NCBI GenBank assembly: GCA_948470475.1
Contig: OX419338.1
Location: forward strand, 1,209,159-1,273,158
Length of the DNA stretch: 64,000 nucleotides
Direction: 5' to 3'
Source: Galaxea fascicularis
Lineage: Eukaryota > Cnidaria > Anthozoa > Scleractinia > Euphylliidae
The position numbers were made by a program, and so were the translations under genes. This document shows positions 12,241 to 26,800 of the stretch, piece by piece (the stretch's first letter is position 1; every line of letters starts with the position of its first letter). The notes below the pieces were generated by a model. That model did no database searches. It was not told the origin of the DNA and saw only the letters and a list, made by a program, of their open reading frames with translations.

Positions 12241-15200
12241 TTAATAAAAACACTCTTTCTGTAAGTAATTTCACAGTTTCAATTCGGGGACGCTGTAAAC
12301 AGGCAAAACGCATGAAGAAACGTATCTCTGCAAGTTTTTGTGTCATACTGAGCACAGGACGAAGAGTTGAACAAAAAGGGTATCTGGGACAGCCAGCAAA
12401 TAGGTCAAGATTGTGGCAAAGCACCAACTGGAGGTAACGGGAGTAGATATTTTGAAGATTACAGGCTCAATCAAAACGGAATTGGTGTCAATCTAGCCAA
12501 ATAACCTACCGTGCCTGGTCTATGTCGTCAAAGTGTGCTGGGAGTGTTAGCCACGTGGCTTGTTCATGCTCTTGCCCCAAATCTGAGTCTAGCCCTACCC
12601 TAAGCCCCTAGAACGTAACCTGAAGGTCAGAAAATCAACTGGGGCCCTTAAATCCCAACTCTTGCCCTGTCCTTCACTTAATCTTAGTCACTGCTATCCT
12701 CTAGTGGTGTCAGAAGCACCGGTCACGTGACCTCAATATTTTGTTAATAAAAACACTCTTTCTGTAAGTAATTTCACAGTTTCAATTCGGGGACGCTGTA
12801 AACAGGCAAAACGCATGAAGAAACGTATCTCTGCAAGTTTTTGTGTCATACTGAGCACAGGACGAAGAGTTGAACAAAAAGGGTATCTGGGACAGCCAGC
12901 AAATAGGTCAAGATTGTGGCAAAGCACCAACTGGAGGTAACGGGAGTAGATATTTTGAAGATTACAGGCTCAATCAAAACGGAATTGGTGTCAATCTAGC
13001 CAAATAACCTACCGTGCCTGGTCTATGTCGTCAAAGTGTGCTGGGAGTGTTAGCCACGTGGCTTGTTCATGCTCTTGCCCCAAATCTGAGTCTAGCCCTA
13101 CCCTAAGCCCCTAGAACGTAACCTGAAGGTCAGAAAATCAACTGGGGCCCTTAAATCCCAACTCTTGCCCTGTCCTTCACTTAATCTTAGTCACTGCTAT
13201 CCTCTAGTGGTGTCAGAAGCACCGGTCACGTGACCTCAATATTTTGTTAATAAAAACACTCTTTCTGTAAGTAATTTCACAGTTTCAATTCGGGGACGCT
13301 GTAAACAGGCAAAACGCATGAAGAAACGTATCTCTGCAAGTTTTTGTGTCATACTGAGCACAGGACGAAGAGTTGAACAAAAAGGGTATCTGGGACAGCC
13401 AGCAAATAGGTCAAGATTGTGGCAAAGCACCAACTGGAGGTAACGGGAGTAGATATTTTGAAGATTACAGGCTCAATCAAAACGGAATTGGTGTCAATCT
13501 AGCCAAATAACCTACCGTGCCTGGTCTATGTCGTCAAAGTGTGCTGGGAGTGTTAGCCACGTGGCTTGTTCATGCTCTTGCCCCAAATCTGAGTCTAGCC
13601 CTACCCTAAGCCCCTAGAACGTAACCTGAAGGTCAGAAAATCAACTGGGGCCCTTAAATCCCAACTCTTGCCCTGTCCTTCACTTAATCTTAGTCACTGC
13701 TATCCTCTAGTGGTGTCAGAAGCACCGGTCACGTGACCTCAATATTTTGTTAATAAAAACACTCTTTCTGTAAGTAATTTCACAGTTTCAATTCGGGGAC
13801 GCTGTAAACAGGCAAAACGCATGAAGAAACGTATCTCTGCAAGTTTTTGTGTCATACTGAGCACAGGACGAAGAGTTGAACAAAAAGGGTATCTGGGACA
13901 GCCAGCAAATAGGTCAAGATTGTGGCAAAGCACCAACTGGAGGTAACGGGAGTAGATATTTTGAAGATTACAGGCTCAATCAAAACGGAATTGGTGTCAA
14001 TCTAGCCAAATAACCTACCGTGCCTGGTCTATGTCGTCAAAGTGTGCTGGGAGTGTTAGCCACGTGGCTTGTTCATGCTCTTGCCCCAAATCTGAGTCTA
14101 GCCCTACCCTAAGCCCCTAGAACGTAACCTGAAGGTCAGAAAATCAACTGGGGCCCTTAAATCCCAACTCTTGCCCTGTCCTTCACTTAATCTTAGTCAC
14201 TGCTATCCTCTAGTGGTGTCAGAAGCACCGGTCACGTGACCTCAATATTTTGTTAATAAAAACACTCTTTCTGTAAGTAATTTCACAGTTTCAATTCGGG
14301 GACGCTGTAAACAGGCAAAACGCATGAAGAAACGTATCTCTGCAAGTTTTTGTGTCATACTGAGCACAGGACGAAGAGTTGAACAAAAAGGGTATCTGGG
14401 ACAGCCAGCAAATAGGTCAAGATTGTGGCAAAGCACCAACTGGAGGTAACGGGAGTAGATATTTTGAAGATTACAGGCTCAATCAAAACGGAATTGGTGT
14501 CAATCTAGCCAAATAACCTACCGTGCCTGGTCTATGTCGTCAAAGTGTGCTGGGAGTGTTAGCCACGTGGCTTGTTCATGCTCTTGCCCCAAATCTGAGT
14601 CTAGCCCTACCCTAAGCCCCTAGAACGTAACCTGAAGGTCAGAAAATCAACTGGGGCCCTTAAATCCCAACTCTTGCCCTGTCCTTCACTTAATCTTAGT
14701 CACTGCTATCCTCTAGTGGTGTCAGAAGCACCGGTCACGTGACCTCAATATTTTGTTAATAAAAACACTCTTTCTGTAAGTAATTTCACAGTTTCAATTC
14801 GGGGACGCTGTAAACAGGCAAAACGCATGAAGAAACGTATCTCTGCAAGTTTTTGTGTCATACTGAGCACAGGACGAAGAGTTGAACAAAAAGGGTATCT
14901 GGGACAGCCAGCAAATAGGTCAAGATTGTGGCAAAGCACCAACTGGAGGTAACGGGAGTAGATATTTTGAAGATTACAGGCTCAATCAAAACGGAATTGG
15001 TGTCAATCTAGCCAAATAACCTACCGTGCCTGGTCTATGTCGTCAAAGTGTGCTGGGAGTGTTAGCCACGTGGCTTGTTCATGCTCTTGCCCCAAATCTG
15101 AGTCTAGCCCTACCCTAAGCCCCTAGAACGTAACCTGAAGGTCAGAAAATCAACTGGGGCCCTTAAATCCCAACTCTTGCCCTGTCCTTCACTTAATCTT

Positions 15201-17274
15201 AGTCACTGCTATCCTCTAGTGGTGTCAGAAGCACCGGTCACGTGACCTCAATATTTTGTTAATAAAAACACTCTTTCTGTAAGTAATTTCACAGTTTCAA
15301 TTCGGGGACGCTGTAAACAGGCAAAACGCATGAAGAAACGTATCTCTGCAAGTTTTTGTGTCATACTGAGCACAGGACGAAGAGTTGAACAAAAAGGGTA
15401 TCTGGGACAGCCAGCAAATAGGTCAAGATTGTGGCAAAGCACCAACTGGAGGTAACGGGAGTAGATATTTTGAAGATTACAGGCTCAATAAAAACGGAAT
15501 TGGTGTCAATCTAGCCAAATAACCTACCGTGCCTGGTCTATGTCGTCAAAGTGTGCTGGGAGTGTTAGCCACGTGGCTTGTTCATGCTCTTGCCCCAAAT
15601 CTGAGTCTAGCCCTACCCTAAGCCCCTAGAACGTAACCTGAAGGTCAGAAAATCAACTGGGGCCCTTAAATCCCAACTCTTGCCCTGTCCTTCACTTAAT
15701 CTTAGTCACTGCTATCCTCTAGTGGTGTCAGAAGCACCGGTCACGTGACCTCAATATTTTGTTAATAAAAACACTCTTTCTGTAAGTAATTTCACAGTTT
15801 CAATTCGGGGACGCTGTAAACAGGCAAAACGCATGAAGAAACGTATCTCTGCAAGTTTTTGTGTCATACTGAGCACAGGACGAAGAGTTGAACAAAAAGG
15901 GTATCTGGGACAGCCAGCAAATAGGTCAAGATTGTGGCAAAGCACCAACTGGAGGTAACGGGAGTAGATATTTTGAAGATTACAGGCTCAATCAAAACGG
16001 AATTGGTGTCAATCTAGCCAAATAACCTACCGTGCCTGGTCTATGTCGTCAAAGTGTGCTGGGAGTGTTAGCCACGTGGCTTGTTCATGCTCTTGCCCCA
16101 AATCTGAGTCTAGCCCTACCCTAAGCCCCTAGAACGTAACCTGAAGGTCAGAAAATCAACTGGGGCCCTTAAATCCCAACTCTTGCCCTGTCCTTCACTT
16201 AATCTTAGTCACTGCTATCCTCTAGTGGTGTCAGAAGCACCGGTCACGTGACCTCAATATTTTGTTAATAAAAACACTCTTTCTGTAAGTAATTTCACAG
16301 TTTCAATTCGGGGACGCTGTAAACAGGCAAAACGCATGAAGAAACGTATCTCTGCAAGTTTTTGTGTCATACTGAGCACAGGACGAAGAGTTGAACAAAA
16401 AGGGTATCTGGGACAGCCAGCAAATAGGTCAAGATTGTGGCAAAGCACCAACTGGAGGTAACGGGAGTAGATATTTTGAAGATTACAGGCTCAATCAAAA
16501 CGGAATTGGTGTCAATCTAGCCAAATAACCTACCGTGCCTGGTCTATGTCGTCAAAGTGTGCTGGGAGTGTTAGCCACGTGGCTTGTTCATGCTCTTGCC
16601 CCAAATCTGAGTCTAGCCCTACCCTAAGCCCCTAGAACGTAACCTGAAGGTCAGAAAATCAACTGGGGCCCTTAAATCCCAACTCTTGCCCTGTCCTTCA
16701 CTTAATCTTAGTCACTGCTATCCTCTAGTGGTGTCAGAAGCACCGGTCACGTGACCTCAATATTTTGTTAATAAAAACACTCTTTCTGTAAGTAATTTCA
16801 CAGTTTCAATTCGGGGACGCTGTAAACAGGCAAAACGCATGAAGAAACGTATCTCTGCAAGTTTTTGTGTCATACTGAGCACAGGACGAAGAGTTGAACA
16901 AAAAGGGTATCTGGGACAGCCAGCAAATAGGTCAAGATTGTGGCAAAGCACCAACTGGAGGTAACGGGAGTAGATATTTTGAAGATTACAGGCTCAATCA
17001 AAACGGAATTGGTGTCAATCTAGCCAAATAACCTACCGTGCCTGGTCTATGTCGTCAAAGTGTGCTGGGAGTGTTAGCCACGTGGCTTGTTCATGCTCTT
17101 GCCCCAAATCTGAGTCTAGCCCTACCCTAAGCCCCTAGAACGTAACCTGAAGGTCAGAAAATCAACTGGGGCCCTTAAATCCCAACTCTTGCCCTGTCCT
17201 TCACTTAATCTTAGTCACTGCTATCCTCTAGTGGTGTCAGAAGCACCGGTCACGTGACCTCAATATTTTGTTAA
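12241..17274. repeat. Satellite A block 6: ten monomers
   Basis: Ten complete monomers plus TTAA. The seventh carries a private C-to-A change at 15490 (CTCAATAAAA for CTCAATCAAA). All other monomers look identical. Confidence 0.95.
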
Positions 17275-18286
17275 CTCTTTCTTGTCAAAGTTTTCTTGAG
17301 CCATTTCTGAAATTTTCTGAGTGTCAGCGATCGAGACGATCTGGCGATTCCTTATTTGGCGTTACCTTGGTGATTTTCGCTGATCTTGAGCACTGAAGGC
17401 TCTCTTGTTTTTGTCACGCTGGTCACGCTAGCTGTTGCTTGTTTTCAAGCGAGCACTCGGCGTGAAATTTGGTAAGTATGCGACTTATAAGTGTTTTTTC
17501 GAGTCATTTTCCACTTCAGAAGCCCCTAGCCTGGCATCATCAAGCTGGTTTGGGGGTAGAGGCAATCCTCTGAAAGAAACCAGAGGTGAAAAACAATTTC
17601 ACAGCGATTTAGCCGCCACGAGTGTGTCGCCGAGTCATGACGGTTGAAGAGTGAGGTTGTCTTTCTGGCCTTTCTGAGGATGGATTCCAGGACCTAGCGT
17701 GGCAGTTTTGGCTTGTTTTGACTTCTAAATAATGCAATCAGTACAATATTTCGCCAGCAGGACTGGGTGGCTCAACACTTATAAAAAACCTATGAAACAG
17801 AAATTGGCGGACTTCCATGTCGCCGTTATCAAGGAATTACCCAGAATTCATTTCGCTCATGACGACGAACCTTTCGGATGAGTGGGGATAGCTCTTCTTC
17901 AACAGCTTTTCCTCGGCGTGCTAAACAAGTGAGCAGAAAAATGTGGCAAAGAATTAAAGTGCTGGAGCTGAACTTTACTGCAAATGTCGTTTTTGGGCAC
18001 CAGGAGGAGTTTTTGTATCGGAAACTTAAAGACAAAAATCGTATATTTTGGTGTTGTCTGAGGGCGTTCACTTCGGACAGTTTGGGTTTTGTAGGGAACC
18101 AAACAGTCATGTTCAATGGAAATCGGCCATGGTAGCGCATTTATGGGGTGTTAAAATTCAAAGCACTAACCATTTCAAAGTATCAATGCCTCATTTCAAC
18201 TTTCCAATTCTTAAAGAGTAACCATGCATCTGTAGAATGTACTGGTCCATATGGACAAGTACATTAAACGGCCTGACAAGAAAGGG
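17275..18286. mobile_element. Element B copy 7, complete
   Basis: Full 1012-bp copy with TTAA at 17271-17274 and 18287-18290. Confidence 0.82.
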
Positions 18287-20805
18287 TTAATAAAAACACT
18301 CTTTCTGTAAGTAATTTCACAGTTTCAATTCGGGGACGCTGTAAACAGGCAAAACGCATGAAGAAACGTATCTCTGCAAGTTTTTGTGTCATACTGAGCA
18401 CAGGACGAAGAGTTGAACAAAAAGGGTATCTGGGACAGCCAGCAAATAGGTCAAGATTGTGGCAAAGCACCAACTGGAGGTAACGGGAGTAGATATTTTG
18501 AAGATTACAGGCTCAATCAAAACGGAATTGGTGTCAATCTAGCCAAATAACCTACCGTGCCTGGTCTATGTCGTCAAAGTGTGCTGGGAGTGTTAGCCAC
18601 GTGGCTTGTTCATGCTCTTGCCCCAAATCTGAGTCTAGCCCTACCCTAAGCCCCTAGAACGTAACCTGAAGGTCAGAAAATCAACTGGGGCCCTTAAATC
18701 CCAACTCTTGCCCTGTCCTTCACTTAATCTTAGTCACTGCTATCCTCTAGTGGTGTCAGAAGCACCGGTCACGTGACCTCAATATTTTGTTAATAAAAAC
18801 ACTCTTTCTGTAAGTAATTTCACAGTTTCAATTCGGGGACGCTGTAAACAGGCAAAACGCATGAAGAAACGTATCTCTGCAAGTTTTTGTGTCATACTGA
18901 GCACAGGACGAAGAGTTGAACAAAAAGGGTATCTGGGACAGCCAGCAAATAGGTCAAGATTGTGGCAAAGCACCAACTGGAGGTAACGGGAGTAGATATT
19001 TTGAAGATTACAGGCTCAATCAAAACGGAATTGGTGTCAATCTAGCCAAATAACCTACCGTGCCTGGTCTATGTCGTCAAAGTGTGCTGGGAGTGTTAGC
19101 CACGTGGCTTGTTCATGCTCTTGCCCCAAATCTGAGTCTAGCCCTACCCTAAGCCCCTAGAACGTAACCTGAAGGTCAGAAAATCAACTGGGGCCCTTAA
19201 ATCCCAACTCTTGCCCTGTCCTTCACTTAATCTTAGTCACTGCTATCCTCTAGTGGTGTCAGAAGCACCGGTCACGTGACCTCAATATTTTGTTAATAAA
19301 AACACTCTTTCTGTAAGTAATTTCACAGTTTCAATTCGGGGACGCTGTAAACAGGCAAAACGCATGAAGAAACGTATCTCTGCAAGTTTTTGTGTCATAC
19401 TGAGCACAGGACGAAGAGTTGAACAAAAAGGGTATCTGGGACAGCCAGCAAATAGGTCAAGATTGTGGCAAAGCACCAACTGGAGGTAACGGGAGTAGAT
19501 ATTTTGAAGATTACAGGCTCAATCAAAACGGAATTGGTGTCAATCTAGCCAAATAACCTACCGTGCCTGGTCTATGTCGTCAAAGTGTGCTGGGAGTGTT
19601 AGCCACGTGGCTTGTTCATGCTCTTGCCCCAAATCTGAGTCTAGCCCTACCCTAAGCCCCTAGAACGTAACCTGAAGGTCAGAAAATCAACTGGGGCCCT
19701 TAAATCCCAACTCTTGCCCTGTCCTTCACTTAATCTTAGTCACTGCTATCCTCTAGTGGTGTCAGAAGCACCGGTCACGTGACCTCAATATTTTGTTAAT
19801 AAAAACACTCTTTCTGTAAGTAATTTCACAGTTTCAATTCGGGGACGCTGTAAACAGGCAAAACGCATGAAGAAACGTATCTCTGCAAGTTTTTGTGTCA
19901 TACTGAGCACAGGACGAAGAGTTGAACAAAAAGGGTATCTGGGACAGCCAGCAAATAGGTCAAGATTGTGGCAAAGCACCAACTGGAGGTAACGGGAGTA
20001 GATATTTTGAAGATTACAGGCTCAATCAAAACGGAATTGGTGTCAATCTAGCCAAATAACCTACCGTGCCTGGTCTATGTCGTCAAAGTGTGCTGGGAGT
20101 GTTAGCCACGTGGCTTGTTCATGCTCTTGCCCCAAATCTGAGTCTAGCCCTACCCTAAGCCCCTAGAACGTAACCTGAAGGTCAGAAAATCAACTGGGGC
20201 CCTTAAATCCCAACTCTTGCCCTGTCCTTCACTTAATCTTAGTCACTGCTATCCTCTAGTGGTGTCAGAAGCACCGGTCACGTGACCTCAATATTTTGTT
20301 AATAAAAACACTCTTTCTGTAAGTAATTTCACAGTTTCAATTCGGGGACGCTGTAAACAGGCAAAACGCATGAAGAAACGTATCTCTGCAAGTTTTTGTG
20401 TCATACTGAGCACAGGACGAAGAGTTGAACAAAAAGGGTATCTGGGACAGCCAGCAAATAGGTCAAGATTGTGGCAAAGCACCAACTGGAGGTAACGGGA
20501 GTAGATATTTTGAAGATTACAGGCTCAATCAAAACGGAATTGGTGTCAATCTAGCCAAATAACCTACCGTGCCTGGTCTATGTCGTCAAAGTGTGCTGGG
20601 AGTGTTAGCCACGTGGCTTGTTCATGCTCTTGCCCCAAATCTGAGTCTAGCCCTACCCTAAGCCCCTAGAACGTAACCTGAAGGTCAGAAAATCAACTGG
20701 GGCCCTTAAATCCCAACTCTTGCCCTGTCCTTCACTTAATCTTAGTCACTGCTATCCTCTAGTGGTGTCAGAAGCACCGGTCACGTGACCTCAATATTTT
20801 GTTAA
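18287..20805. repeat. Satellite A block 7: five monomers
   Basis: Five complete monomers plus terminal TTAA, no variant noticed. Confidence 0.95.
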
Positions 20806-21817
20806 CTCTTTCTTGTCAAAGTTTTCTTGAGCCATTTCTGAAATTTTCTGAGTGTCAGCGATCGAGACGATCTGGCGATTCCTTATTTGGCGTTACCTTG
20901 GTGATTTTCGCTGATCTTGAGCACTGAAGGCTCTCTTGTTTTTGTCACGCTGGTCACGCTAGCTGTTGCTTGTTTTCAAGCGAGCACTCGGCGTGAAATT
21001 TGGTAAGTATGCGACTTATAAGTGTTTTTTCGAGTCATTTTCCACTTCAGAAGCCCCTAGCCTGGCATCATCAAGCTGGTTTGGGGGTAGAGGCAATCCT
21101 CTGAAAGAAACCAGAGGTGAAAAACAATTTCACAGCGATTTAGCCGCCACGAGTGTGTCGCCGAGTCATGACGGTTGAAGAGTGAGGTTGTCTTTCTGGC
21201 CTTTCTGAGGATGGATTCCAGGACCTAGCGTGGCAGTTTTGGCTTGTTTTGACTTCTAAATAATGCAATCAGTACAATATTTCGCCAGCAGGACTGGGTG
21301 GCTCAACACTTATAAAAAACCTATGAAACAGAAATTGGCGGACTTCCATGTCGCCGTTATCAAGGAATTACCCAGAATTCATTTCGCTCATGACGACGAA
21401 CCTTTCGGATGAGTGGGGATAGCTCTTCTTCAACAGCTTTTCCTCGGCGTGCTAAACAAGTGAGCAGAAAAATGTGGCAAAGAATTAAAGTGCTGGAGCT
21501 GAACTTTACTGCAAATGTCGTTTTTGGGCACCAGGAGGAGTTTTTGTATCGGAAACTTAAAGACAAAAATCGTATATTTTGGTGTTGTCTGAGGGCGTTC
21601 ACTTCGGACAGTTTGGGTTTTGTAGGGAACCAAACAGTCATGTTCAATGGAAATCGGCCATGGTAGCGCATTTATGGGGTGTTAAAATTCAAAGCACTAA
21701 CCATTTCAAAGTATCAATGCCTCATTTCAACTTTCCAATTCTTAAAGAGTAACCATGCATCTGTAGAATGTACTGGTCCATATGGACAAGTACATTAAAC
21801 GGCCTGACAAGAAAGGG
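20806..21817. mobile_element. Element B copy 8, complete
   Basis: Full 1012-bp copy with TTAA at 20802-20805 and 21818-21821. Confidence 0.82.
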
Positions 21818-22827
21818 TTAATAAAAACACTCTTTCTGTAAGTAATTTCACAGTTTCAATTCGGGGACGCTGTAAACAGGCAAAACGCATGAAGAAACGT
21901 ATCTCTGCAAGTTTTTGTGTCATACTGAGCACAGGACGAAGAGTTGAACAAAAAGGGTATCTGGGACAGCCAGCAAATAGGTCAAGATTGTGGCAAAGCA
22001 CCAACTGGAGGTAACGGGAGTAGATATTTTGAAGATTACAGGCTCAATCAAAACGGAATTGGTGTCAATCTAGCCAAATAACCTACCGTGCCTGGTCTAT
22101 GTCGTCAAAGTGTGCTGGGAGTGTTAGCCACGTGGCTTGTTCATGCTCTTGCCCCAAATCTGAGTCTAGCCCTACCCTAAGCCCCTAGAACGTAACCTGA
22201 AGGTCAGAAAATCAACTGGGGCCCTTAAATCCCAACTCTTGCCCTGTCCTTCACTTAATCTTAGTCACTGCTATCCTCTAGTGGTGTCAGAAGCACCGGT
22301 CACGTGACCTCAATATTTTGTTAATAAAAACACTCTTTCTGTAAGTAATTTCACAGTTTCAATTCGGGGACGCTGTAAACAGGCAAAACGCATGAAGAAA
22401 CGTATCTCTGCAAGTTTTTGTGTCATACTGAGCACAGGACGAAGAGTTGAACAAAAAGGGTATCTGGGACAGCCAGCAAATAGGTCAAGATTGTGGCAAA
22501 GCACCAACTGGAGGTAACGGGAGTAGATATTTTGAAGATTACAGGCTCAATCAAAACGGAATTGGTGTCAATCTAGCCAAATAACCTACCGTGCCTGGTC
22601 TATGTCGTCAAAGTGTGCTGGGAGTGTTAGCCACGTGGCTTGTTCATGCTCTTGCCCCAAATCTGAGTCTAGCCCTACCCTAAGCCCCTAGAACGTAACC
22701 TGAAGGTCAGAAAATCAACTGGGGCCCTTAAATCCCAACTCTTGCCCTGTCCTTCACTTAATCTTAGTCACTGCTATCCTCTAGTGGTGTCAGAAGCACC
22801 GGTCACGTGACCTCAATATTTTGTTAA
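21818..22827. repeat. Satellite A block 8: two monomers
   Basis: Two complete monomers plus TTAA, the same arrangement as block 2. Confidence 0.95.
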
Positions 22828-23839
22828 CTCTTTCTTGTCAAAGTTTTCTTGAGCCATTTCTGAAATTTTCTGAGTGTCAGCGATCGAGACGATCTGGCGA
22901 TTCCTTATTTGGCGTTACCTTGGTGATTTTCGCTGATCTTGAGCACTGAAGGCTCTCTTGTTTTTGTCACGCTGGTCACGCTAGCTGTTGCTTGTTTTCA
23001 AGCGAGCACTCGGCGTGAAATTTGGTAAGTATGCGACTTATAAGTGTTTTTTCGAGTCATTTTCCACTTCAGAAGCCCCTAGCCTGGCATCATCAAGCTG
23101 GTTTGGGGGTAGAGGCAATCCTCTGAAAGAAACCAGAGGTGAAAAACAATTTCACAGCGATTTAGCCGCCACGAGTGTGTCGCCGAGTCATGACGGTTGA
23201 AGAGTGAGGTTGTCTTTCTGGCCTTTCTGAGGATGGATTCCAGGACCTAGCGTGGCAGTTTTGGCTTGTTTTGACTTCTAAATAATGCAATCAGTACAAT
23301 ATTTCGCCAGCAGGACTGGGTGGCTCAACACTTATAAAAAACCTATGAAACAGAAATTGGCGGACTTCCATGTCGCCGTTATCAAGGAATTACCCAGAAT
23401 TCATTTCGCTCATGACGACGAACCTTTCGGATGAGTGGGGATAGCTCTTCTTCAACAGCTTTTCCTCGGCGTGCTAAACAAGTGAGCAGAAAAATGTGGC
23501 AAAGAATTAAAGTGCTGGAGCTGAACTTTACTGCAAATGTCGTTTTTGGGCACCAGGAGGAGTTTTTGTATCGGAAACTTAAAGACAAAAATCGTATATT
23601 TTGGTGTTGTCTGAGGGCGTTCACTTCGGACAGTTTGGGTTTTGTAGGGAACCAAACAGTCATGTTCAATGGAAATCGGCCATGGTAGCGCATTTATGGG
23701 GTGTTAAAATTCAAAGCACTAACCATTTCAAAGTATCAATGCCTCATTTCAACTTTCCAATTCTTAAAGAGTAACCATGCATCTGTAGAATGTACTGGTC
23801 CATATGGACAAGTACATTAAACGGCCTGACAAGAAAGGG
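22828..23839. mobile_element. Element B copy 9, complete
   Basis: Full 1012-bp copy with TTAA at 22824-22827 and 23840-23843. Confidence 0.82.
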
Positions 23840-26800
23840 TTAATAAAAACACTCTTTCTGTAAGTAATTTCACAGTTTCAATTCGGGGACGCTGTAAACA
23901 GGCAAAACGCATGAAGAAACGTATCTCTGCAAGTTTTTGTGTCATACTGAGCACAGGACGAAGAGTTGAACAAAAAGGGTATCTGGGACAGCCAGCAAAT
24001 AGGTCAAGATTGTGGCAAAGCACCAACTGGAGGTAACGGGAGTAGATATTTTGAAGATTACAGGCTCAATCAAAACGGAATTGGTGTCAATCTAGCCAAA
24101 TAACCTACCGTGCCTGGTCTATGTCGTCAAAGTGTGCTGGGAGTGTTAGCCACGTGGCTTGTTCATGCTCTTGCCCCAAATCTGAGTCTAGCCCTACCCT
24201 AAGCCCCTAGAACGTAACCTGAAGGTCAGAAAATCAACTGGGGCCCTTAAATCCCAACTCTTGCCCTGTCCTTCACTTAATCTTAGTCACTGCTATCCTC
24301 TAGTGGTGTCAGAAGCACCGGTCACGTGACCTCAATATTTTGTTAATAAAAACACTCTTTCTGTAAGTAATTTCACAGTTTCAATTCGGGGACGCTGTAA
24401 ACAGGCAAAACGCATGAAGAAACGTATCTCTGCAAGTTTTTGTGTCATACTGAGCACAGGACGAAGAGTTGAACAAAAAGGGTATCTGGGACAGCCAGCA
24501 AATAGGTCAAGATTGTGGCAAAGCACCAACTGGAGGTAACGGGAGTAGATATTTTGAAGATTACAGGCTCAATCAAAACGGAATTGGTGTCAATCTAGCC
24601 AAATAACCTACCGTGCCTGGTCTATGTCGTCAAAGTGTGCTGGGAGTGTTAGCCACGTGGCTTGTTCATGCTCTTGCCCCAAATCTGAGTCTAGCCCTAC
24701 CCTAAGCCCCTAGAACGTAACCTGAAGGTCAGAAAATCAACTGGGGCCCTTAAATCCCAACTCTTGCCCTGTCCTTCACTTAATCTTAGTCACTGCTATC
24801 CTCTAGTGGTGTCAGAAGCACCGGTCACGTGACCTCAATATTTTGTTAATAAAAACACTCTTTCTGTAAGTAATTTCACAGTTTCAATTCGGGGACGCTG
24901 TAAACAGGCAAAACGCATGAAGAAACGTATCTCTGCAAGTTTTTGTGTCATACTGAGCACAGGACGAAGAGTTGAACAAAAAGGGTATCTGGGACAGCCA
25001 GCAAATAGGTCAAGATTGTGGCAAAGCACCAACTGGAGGTAACGGGAGTAGATATTTTGAAGATTACAGGCTCAATCAAAACGGAATTGGTGTCAATCTA
25101 GCCAAATAACCTACCGTGCCTGGTCTATGTCGTCAAAGTGTGCTGGGAGTGTTAGCCACGTGGCTTGTTCATGCTCTTGCCCCAAATCTGAGTCTAGCCC
25201 TACCCTAAGCCCCTAGAACGTAACCTGAAGGTCAGAAAATCAACTGGGGCCCTTAAATCCCAACTCTTGCCCTGTCCTTCACTTAATCTTAGTCACTGCT
25301 ATCCTCTAGTGGTGTCAGAAGCACCGGTCACGTGACCTCAATATTTTGTTAATAAAAACACTCTTTCTGTAAGTAATTTCACAGTTTCAATTCGGGGACG
25401 CTGTAAACAGGCAAAACGCATGAAGAAACGTATCTCTGCAAGTTTTTGTGTCATACTGAGCACAGGACGAAGAGTTGAACAAAAAGGGTATCTGGGACAG
25501 CCAGCAAATAGGTCAAGATTGTGGCAAAGCACCAACTGGAGGTAACGGGAGTAGATATTTTGAAGATTACAGGCTCAATCAAAACGGAATTGGTGTCAAT
25601 CTAGCCAAATAACCTACCGTGCCTGGTCTATGTCGTCAAAGTGTGCTGGGAGTGTTAGCCACGTGGCTTGTTCATGCTCTTGCCCCAAATCTGAGTCTAG
25701 CCCTACCCTAAGCCCCTAGAACGTAACCTGAAGGTCAGAAAATCAACTGGGGCCCTTAAATCCCAACTCTTGCCCTGTCCTTCACTTAATCTTAGTCACT
25801 GCTATCCTCTAGTGGTGTCAGAAGCACCGGTCACGTGACCTCAATATTTTGTTAATAAAAACACTCTTTCTGTAAGTAATTTCACAGTTTCAATTCGGGG
25901 ACGCTGTAAACAGGCAAAACGCATGAAGAAACGTATCTCTGCAAGTTTTTGTGTCATACTGAGCACAGGACGAAGAGTTGAACAAAAAGGGTATCTGGGA
26001 CAGCCAGCAAATAGGTCAAGATTGTGGCAAAGCACCAACTGGAGGTAACGGGAGTAGATATTTTGAAGATTACAGGCTCAATCAAAACGGAATTGGTGTC
26101 AATCTAGCCAAATAACCTACCGTGCCTGGTCTATGTCGTCAAAGTGTGCTGGGAGTGTTAGCCACGTGGCTTGTTCATGCTCTTGCCCCAAATCTGAGTC
26201 TAGCCCTACCCTAAGCCCCTAGAACGTAACCTGAAGGTCAGAAAATCAACTGGGGCCCTTAAATCCCAACTCTTGCCCTGTCCTTCACTTAATCTTAGTC
26301 ACTGCTATCCTCTAGTGGTGTCAGAAGCACCGGTCACGTGACCTCAATATTTTGTTAATAAAAACACTCTTTCTGTAAGTAATTTCACAGTTTCAATTCG
26401 GGGACGCTGTAAACAGGCAAAACGCATGAAGAAACGTATCTCTGCAAGTTTTTGTGTCATACTGAGCACAGGACGAAGAGTTGAACAAAAAGGGTATCTG
26501 GGACAGCCAGCAAATAGGTCAAGATTGTGGCAAAGCACCAACTGGAGGTAACGGGAGTAGATATTTTGAAGATTACAGGCTCAATCAAAACGGAATTGGT
26601 GTCAATCTAGCCAAATAACCTACCGTGCCTGGTCTATGTCGTCAAAGTGTGCTGGGAGTGTTAGCCACGTGGCTTGTTCATGCTCTTGCCCCAAATCTGA
26701 GTCTAGCCCTACCCTAAGCCCCTAGAACGTAACCTGAAGGTCAGAAAATCAACTGGGGCCCTTAAATCCCAACTCTTGCCCTGTCCTTCACTTAATCTTA